11,164 nt of DNA, taken from contig DATHDH010000277.1 in NCBI GenBank assembly GCA_035319145.1, positions 1 to 11,164 of the forward strand, written 5' to 3'. Under the pieces are notes generated by a model. That model was not told where the DNA came from. It did not search any database and saw only the letters and a list, made by a program, of their open reading frames with translations. Numbering within the stretch: the stretch's first letter is position 1; each line of letters opens with the position of its first letter. The position numbers were made by a program, and so were the translations under genes. Positions 6,869 through 11,164 of the stretch are shown in pieces. The DNA comes from JAAYUK01 sp035319145 (GTDB lineage: Bacteria; Nitrospirota; Thermodesulfovibrionia; Thermodesulfovibrionales; Dissulfurispiraceae).

Positions 6869-8277
6869 AAGAAACAATGCAGTCGTTGCCGGTACTGATT
6901 GTCGACGACGAGGAGCAGATACTGATGAGCGCTCAGACAGTGCTGCATACCGCGGGGATTCGCAATGTCGTCACCGTGCGCGACAGTCTTGCCGTTCTTC
7001 CACTGCTTTCAGCGCGTGAAATAGGGGTCATCGTCCTTGATATCAGCATGCCCAAACTATCCGGTTGTGACCTCCTCGTTGATTTGACTCGTGAGTATCC
7101 GCAGATACCGGTTATCTTCATGACGGCGGCGAATGATCTTGAAACCGCCGTCTCCTGTATGCGGGGAGGGGCTTTTGATTATCTTCTCAAGCCGGTTGAA
7201 AAGGGCAGGTACATCACGACGGTGCTCCGCGCGTTGGAAATGCGTTCATTGCAGAGCGAGCTTCTGTTGCTGAAGAACCGTCTCCTGACCGACGAGCTCG
7301 AGAATGCCGGCGCTTTTTCCTCCATCCTGACGCAAAGCAAGAAGATGCGTGCGATATTCCAGTATGTCGAGGTTATCGCAGGAACCAAGCAGCCAGTGCT
7401 TATTTCCGGCGAGACGGGGGTCGGCAAAGAACTGATCGCGCGGTCGCTCCATAATGCGGCGGGTTATTCCGGGAGCTTTGTGCCGGTCAATGTTGCCGGC
7501 CTGGATGACACGATGTTTTCCGATGCATTGTTCGGTCATAGAAAAGGCGCCTTCACCGGTGCCGAACAGCGGCGTGAGGGCTTAATTGCCCAGGCAGCAG
7601 GCGGGACGCTTTTCCTTGATGAAATCGGAGATATGACCGAGGCATCCCAGGTGAAGCTCCTCCGCTTGATGCAGGAACGTACCTATTTCCCCCTCGGCTC
7701 CGATGTCCCGCGACAGACCGATGCGCGCATTCTCGTTGCAACGAACCGGGATCTTCAAAAGGGGATTAAGGCGGGGACATTCAGAAACGATCTCTATTTC
7801 AGGTTGCGGGGGCATCAGATTCATGTGCCGCCGCTGCGGGAACGAAGTGAAGACATCCCGATGTTGCTGCATCACTTCATAGAGAGAGCCGCCCTGGCTT
7901 TGGGCAAAGATAAACCGGGGTTTCCTGTAGAGCTGGTCTCGATGCTGTCGCACTATCAGTTCCCCGGCAATGTCCGGGAACTGGAACTCATGGTCTTCGA
8001 TGCCGTCGCCAGATGTCGAGGGCTGCGCATCGCTCTCGAGGGGTTTCGGCAACATATCGGGGCGGCAATGGGCAGTCAGCCGCAAACTGTCGGCGCGTGT
8101 TCTTCCCGATTGTCCGTATCGACTGATGCCGCTTTGCCGACGCTCAAAGAGGCGGAGGAGGCATTAATAGCTCAGGCGCTCACTTTGGCCGGCGGCAAGC
8201 AGGGGCTTGCAGCGTCTATGCTCGGCATCAGCAGGCAAGCCTTGAACAAGCGTCTGTCGCGATTCAAAAAGCCTTAG
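6865..8277 (+). CDS. Sigma-54-dependent response regulator (NtrC family)
   Basis: This 470-residue transcription activator has the full three-domain plan. The receiver domain is at about 1-125, with D59 in VIVLDISMPKLSG and K109 in YLLKPVE. The AAA+ domain is at about 145-385, with Walker A GETGVGKE (K188), the sigma-54-contacting loop GAFTGA at 228-233, Walker B TLFLDEIGD (D252, E253), and VPPLRERSEDIP followed by FPGNVREL. A Fis-type helix-turn-helix lies at the C-terminus (about 425-468, GGKQGLAASMLGISRQALNKRL). The intact GAFTGA means it should remodel sigma-54 RNA polymerase, not merely bind DNA. ATG 6865 is preceded by AAGAAGGG (6851-6858) and overlaps the kinase stop (ATGA). It is the last gene before a 286-bp spacer with inverted repeats and a candidate -24/-12 promoter. 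The simplest inference is control of the downstream formate dehydrogenase, possibly together with other targets. Confidence 0.96.
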   Translation: MKETMQSLPVLIVDDEEQILMSAQTVLHTAGIRNVVTVRDSLAVLPLLSAREIGVIVLDISMPKLSGCDLLVDLTREYPQIPVIFMTAANDLETAVSCMRGGAFDYLLKPVEKGRYITTVLRALEMRSLQSELLLLKNRLLTDELENAGAFSSILTQSKKMRAIFQYVEVIAGTKQPVLISGETGVGKELIARSLHNAAGYSGSFVPVNVAGLDDTMFSDALFGHRKGAFTGAEQRREGLIAQAAGGTLFLDEIGDMTEASQVKLLRLMQERTYFPLGSDVPRQTDARILVATNRDLQKGIKAGTFRNDLYFRLRGHQIHVPPLRERSEDIPMLLHHFIERAALALGKDKPGFPVELVSMLSHYQFPGNVRELELMVFDAVARCRGLRIALEGFRQHIGAAMGSQPQTVGACSSRLSVSTDAALPTLKEAEEALIAQALTLAGGKQGLAASMLGISRQALNKRLSRFKKP

Positions 8278-8330
8278 TCGTTGATTAGGCACCACTCCCC
8301 ACTGCTTATTTCAATGTGACAATCATTGCA

Positions 8331-8418
8331 TGCGACGATAGTTGCGAAATGGCTCTATCTCGTTGAGTTTATGGAACATCGAGCCAACTTTCGCATAAAA
8401 GTGTCTTCTTTTGTCGCA
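8331..8418 (+). promoter_or_regulatory. Nested inverted repeats, candidate enhancer sites for the sigma-54 activator
   Basis: The left arm TGCGAAATGGCTC (8343-8355) matches the reverse complement of GAGCCAACTTTCGCA (8381-8395) except for a 2-base insertion, with a 25-base centre. An outer pair TGCGAC (8331-8336) and GTCGCA (8413-8418) frames it. The TGCGA half-site thus occurs twice in one orientation, 12 bp apart, and twice in the other. The block lies about 105-190 bp upstream of the start point predicted from the -24/-12 candidate, which is the usual range for NtrC-family enhancer sites. Assignment to the neighbouring activator is inference; a role as an RNA hairpin is also possible. Confidence 0.45.
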
Positions 8419-8420
8419 CA

Positions 8421-8456
8421 GGCTTGCTTAAACAATATTATTGATAATAGCAAGCC
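8421..8456 (+). repeat. Perfect 8-bp inverted repeat with inner palindrome
   Basis: GGCTTGCT (8421-8428) and AGCAAGCC (8449-8456) are exact reverse complements around a 20-base AT-rich centre. The centre contains a further palindrome, CAATA-T-TATTG (8433-8443). There is no T-tract after it, so it is not a standard terminator. It lies between the outer repeats and the candidate promoter, where a DNA-bending protein or second regulator could bind. TTGATA at 8441-8446 matches the core half of an IHF site, but the other half matches poorly. Confidence 0.5.
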
Positions 8457-8497
8457 ATCTAGCTGATAAACAAATACAATCTAATCCAGCTTCTTCC

Positions 8498-8513
8498 TGG
8501 AATCATTCCTGCA
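8498..8513 (+). promoter_or_regulatory. Candidate sigma-54 (-24/-12) promoter for the formate dehydrogenase gene
   Basis: TGGAATCATTCCTGCA keeps the key GG (-24) and GC (-12) at the correct spacing of the TGGCACG-N4-TTGCA consensus. It deviates at four flanking positions. Transcription would start near 8523, giving a leader of about 40 bases that includes the AGGAGG site. GGAATCATTCC inside it is also a palindrome, so an overlapping operator is an alternative reading. An NtrC-type activator gene directly upstream supports the call, but the element is a moderate match only. Confidence 0.45.
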
Positions 8514-8552
8514 TAGATCCTTCGGTTCAAGAAGCATTATTACATTTTCTAC

Positions 8553-8558
8553 AGGAGG
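8553..8558 (+). promoter_or_regulatory. Strong ribosome binding site deciding the formate dehydrogenase start
   Basis: A full AGGAGG lies 5 bases before ATG 8564. The frame is open further upstream to an ATA-rich region at 8441. Only ATG 8564 places the twin-arginine motif at the very N-terminus, and the extension 8441-8563 contains the promoter-like elements. Confidence 0.85.
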
Positions 8559-8563
8559 CAGGC

Positions 8564-11164
8564 ATGGATGTTTCGAGACGGGACTTCCTGAAGATGTCCG
8601 GCGGTACGCTCGCCCTAGGGACACTAGTAGCAGGCTCGGCCGTGAAGGAGTCCGAGGCGGCAACGCCGACTTTGAGAATCAAGGACGCCAAGGTTACGAC
8701 GACGATCTGTCCGTATTGCTCGGTAGGGTGCGGTATTCTCGTCTATACCAAAGACGGCAAAGTGATCAATACGGAAGGGGACCCCGACCATCCGGTCAAT
8801 GAAGGCGCGCTCTGTCCGAAGGGGGCATCGCTCTTTCAGATGGCGAACAATGAAACACGTTTGACGAAGCCGATGTACCGCGCCGCCGGCGCGACCGACT
8901 GGAAAGAGGTCGAGTGGGGGTGGGCGCTTGATCAAATAGCCAGAAAGGTCAAGGATTCCCGCGATCGTTCGTTCAAGACCGTGTCAAAATCGAAGGTTAA
9001 GGAGAAACAGCCGGACGGAACCGAACTGGAAGTCGAGAAGGAATTCACCGTCAACCGCTGCAACGGCATTGCCCATATCGGCAGCGCGGCTATGGATAAC
9101 GAAGAATGTTATCTCATGCAAAAGCTTGTCCGTTCATGGGGTTTGACCTGGATAGAACATCAGGCTCGAATATGACACTCCGCAACTGTGGCGGCTCTGG
9201 CAGAGTCGTACGGACGCGGTGCAATGACGAATCACTGGGTGGACCTCAAGAATGCTGATGTCATCCTCTGCATGGGAGGCAACCCGGCATCCAACCATCC
9301 ACTTTCGATGAAGTGGATCATGAAGGCGAAGGAGCAGCGCGACGCAAAGCTCGTGGTTGTTGACCCTCGCTTCACGCAGACGGCTGCAAAGGCCGACATT
9401 TATGCTCCGTTGCGCTCCGGAACTGATATTGCCTTCCTTGGCGGCATGATCAAGTATATTCTCGATAATGGTCTTTATTTCCGTGAATATGTTGTCAATT
9501 ATACAAATGCGTCGTTCCTTGTGAACCCTGATTTCAAGATGCCTGGACAGCTGGTCGGGGTCTTCTCCGGCTACGATGATAAGACACGCAAATATGATAA
9601 AAAGACCTGGACCTTTCAGATGGATGAAAAAGGCGTTCCAAAAAAGGATCCGACCCTGAAAGACCCAAACTGCGTATTTCAATTACTCAGAAAGCACTAT
9701 GCTCGGTATAACGTCGACAAGGTATCGGCAATTACCGGCACACCGAAGGATAAGCTGCTTGAGGTATATAAAGTTATCGGGTCAACCGGAAAACCGAATC
9801 GCGTCGCCACGGTTTGTTATGCCATGGGATGGACGCAGCATACTGTCGGTGTTCAGAACATCCGCGCCTTCAGCATGATTCAGCTCCTGCTCGGCAATAT
9901 AGGCATGCCGGGCGGCGGCGTGAATGCCCTGCGCGGCGAATCGAACGTTCAGGGCTCCACGGACTACGGCCTTCTCTTTCACATACTTCCGGGCTATCTG
10001 CCTTCGCCGACGGCATCTATCGAGAAACTCGAAACGTATATCGATAAGCTGACCCCGAAGACGAAGGAGCCGCGGAGCGTTAACTGGTGGGGCAACAGGC
10101 CGAAATATCTCGTCAGCTATCTGAAGGCGATTTACGGCCATGCAGCCACAAAGGACAATGACTTCGGGTATGGGTGGCTGCCGAAACTCGACGAAGGCAT
10201 GAATTGTTCCTGGCTGAATCTGTTCGATGCAATGTACAAAGGCAAATTCGAAGGCTTTTTCGCCTGGGGGCAGAATCCGGCATGTTCCGGCGCGAATTCC
10301 AACAAGACCCGCGCCGCCCTCGCCAAGCTGAAATGGATGGTGAATGTCAACCTGTATGACAATGAAACCGGTTCGTTCTGGAAGGGCCCCGGCATGAAGC
10401 CCGAAGAGATCCAGACCGAGGTCTTCATGCTGCCGTGCTGCTCGTCAATAGAAAAAGAGGGCAGCCTGGCTAATTCCGGACGTCTTGCGCAATGGCGCTA
10501 CAAGGCGATCGAGCCGCTCGGCGAGTCCGTGCCGGATATGGATATCATGAACGAGCTGCAGTTCCGGGTAAAGAAGCTCTACCAGAAAGAGGGCGGCAGG
10601 TTCCCTGCACCTATCGTGAATCTTACCTGGAATTACGGCGAGCGAGATGAGAGCGGCAAGGTGAAGCACATGAATCCTCATGCCGTAGCGAAGGAGATAA
10701 ACGGCTATTACCTTGAAGATACCTTCGACAAGACTCAGAACCCGCCGAAACTCATCGGCAAGAAAGGCGAACTCTGCGTCAATTTCGTCAGCCTGCAGGC
10801 AGACGGCACGACCTCCTGCGGCAACTGGATCTATTCCGGAAGCTATACGCAGAAGGACGGCAAGGTAATTAACATGATGGCGAGGCGCGGCAAAGACGAT
10901 CCGACCGGGCTTGGTCTTTATTCAGGATGGGCGTGGACATGGCCGGTCAACCGCCGGATTATCTATAACAGGGCATCAGTAAATGCACAGGGATTACCAT
11001 GGGATCCGAAACGTGCGCTCATTAAGTGGAATCCGGTAAAGATCAACCCGTTGAACAACAAGCCCGGGGTCTGGGAAGGTGATGTTCCTGACGGGCCGGC
11101 CCCGCCGCTTGCCGATGAAAAGGCGGGTAAATTGCCGTTTATCATGAAGCCCGATGGAGTCGGC
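8564..11164 (+). CDS. fdnG: Periplasmic formate dehydrogenase, selenocysteine-containing alpha subunit (FdnG/FdoG type), 3'-truncated by window edge
   Basis: This catalytic subunit of a Tat-exported molybdopterin (Mo or W) formate dehydrogenase oxidises formate to CO2 and passes electrons to an Fe-S beta subunit. The N-terminus carries a twin-arginine signal (SRRDFLK, residues 4-10, then a hydrophobic stretch and ESEA). A 4Fe-4S site follows, with C49, C52, C56 and C84 (CPYCSVGC ... GALCPKG). The frame meets TGA at 9173-9175 and then stays open to the window end. The flanking residues HQARI-(U204)-HSATVA and GRGAMTNHWVDLKNAD align with the E. coli FdnG active site, so the TGA is read as selenocysteine, with H205 the conserved neighbour. 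Later signatures are GGNPASNHP, VDPRFTQTAAKAD, CYAMGWTQHTVG, GNIGMPGGGVNALRGESNVQG, GFFAWGQNPACSG and SSIEKEGSLANSGR. The window holds 867 codons; E. coli FdnG has 1015 residues, so roughly 150 residues are missing. A lysine-rich insert lies near residues 143-165. Beta and gamma subunit genes would be expected downstream. Confidence 0.96.
9173..9175 (+). other. In-frame UGA read as selenocysteine (U204)
   Basis: The TGA interrupts the formate dehydrogenase frame exactly where FdnG-type enzymes carry the metal-binding selenocysteine or cysteine, between ...QARI and HSATVA. The frame remains open for the following 1989 bases and keeps family motifs on both sides, so it is not a nonsense mutation or frameshift. 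Confidence 0.95.
9176..9222 (+). promoter_or_regulatory. Probable bacterial SECIS element within the coding sequence
   Basis: Bacterial SECIS hairpins lie directly after the UGA. Here CTGTGGC (9186-9192), a loop GGCTCTG (9193-9199) and GCAGAG (9200-9205) can form a short, interrupted upper stem (GC/GC, then U-A after a bulged G, then CU/AG), about 10 bases after the TGA. The loop resembles the GUCU-containing loops of E. coli formate dehydrogenases without matching them exactly. I assigned the pairing by eye and did not fold it. Confidence 0.55.

Larger units (their letters stand above)
8278..8563 (+). other. Gene-free, AT-richer regulatory spacer
   Basis: I see no credible gene in this 286-bp stretch. 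It contains nested inverted repeats (8331-8418), a second hairpin-like repeat (8421-8456), a candidate sigma-54 promoter (8498-8513) and a ribosome binding site (8553-8558). No convincing rho-independent terminator follows the activator gene. The repeat at 8343-8395 could form a hairpin, but only a weak, interrupted T-rich stretch lies downstream. Confidence 0.7.

Noticed and set aside
8284..8306. GGCAC...TGCTT as a sigma-54 promoter directly after the activator gene
   Set aside because: The GG and GC elements are about 4 bases too far apart for a -24/-12 promoter.
8315..8330. TGTGACAATCATTGCA as a sigma-54 promoter
   Set aside because: The -12 half fits, but the essential GG of the -24 half is broken. 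The site at 8498 keeps both.
8343..8412. Rho-independent terminator after the activator gene
   Set aside because: The hairpin has a 25-base loop and no uninterrupted T-run follows. Symmetric half-sites fit a protein-binding site better.
8441..8563. N-terminal extension of the formate dehydrogenase frame upstream of ATG 8564
   Set aside because: It would bury the Tat motif inside the protein, covers promoter-like elements, and ignores the strong AGGAGG site before 8564.
8564..9175. A 203-residue truncated formate dehydrogenase or pseudogene
   Set aside because: The frame continues after TGA with conserved family motifs to the window end, and the TGA is at the known selenocysteine position.
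1..10000. The HdrA/MvhD genes and the formate dehydrogenase as one cytoplasmic formate-linked Hdr complex
   Set aside because: The formate dehydrogenase has a twin-arginine export signal and is of the periplasmic FdnG type, separated by the signalling module. It is unlikely to touch the cytoplasmic HdrA/MvhD pair directly.
1..11164. CRISPR array, tRNA/rRNA genes, insertion sequence or phage-like element
   Set aside because: I found no regularly spaced repeats, RNA gene signatures, transposase motifs or terminal repeats on either strand.

Overview
The window looks like part of an anaerobic, Gram-negative, selenocysteine-using bacterium. The evidence is a flavin/Fe-S HdrA-type protein with its MvhD-type partner, a periplasmic substrate-binding protein, a Tat-exported molybdenum/tungsten formate dehydrogenase with an in-frame UGA, and sigma-54 regulation. 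The protein families and base composition would suit Nitrospirota or Desulfobacterota (former Deltaproteobacteria). That assignment is an impression, not something the sequence proves.

Layout: every gene is on the + strand. (1) 1-1737 is a redox/sulfur module: the 3' part of an hdrA-like gene, an overlapping mvhD/flpD-type gene and a small tusA-family gene. (2) 1790-8277 is a compact signalling module with overlapping or nearly touching genes: a periplasmic Leu/Ile/Val-type binding protein with no transporter genes beside it, a membrane histidine kinase (periplasmic sensor, HAMP, PAS), a single-domain response regulator, a soluble PAS-PAS histidine kinase, and an NtrC-type sigma-54 activator with intact GAFTGA. 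(3) 8278-8563 is a gene-free, AT-richer spacer. It holds two sets of inverted repeats and a candidate -24/-12 promoter. (4) 8564 to the window end is the large subunit of an FdnG/FdoG-type periplasmic formate dehydrogenase. It is interrupted by an in-frame TGA (9173-9175) that is read here as selenocysteine. Its last part lies outside the window.

How the parts may work together (inference): the binding protein captures a small periplasmic ligand and presents it to the membrane kinase. Phosphoryl flow or protein contact through the lone receiver and the second kinase reaches the sigma-54 activator. The activator binds the inverted repeats about 105-190 bp upstream of the candidate promoter and switches on the selenium-dependent formate dehydrogenase. 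The most unusual aspects are the transporter-less binding protein wired to a two-kinase/two-regulator relay, the apparent closed sigma-54 circuit onto a selenoprotein gene, and an HdrA variant with two extra cysteines next to MvhD and TusA.
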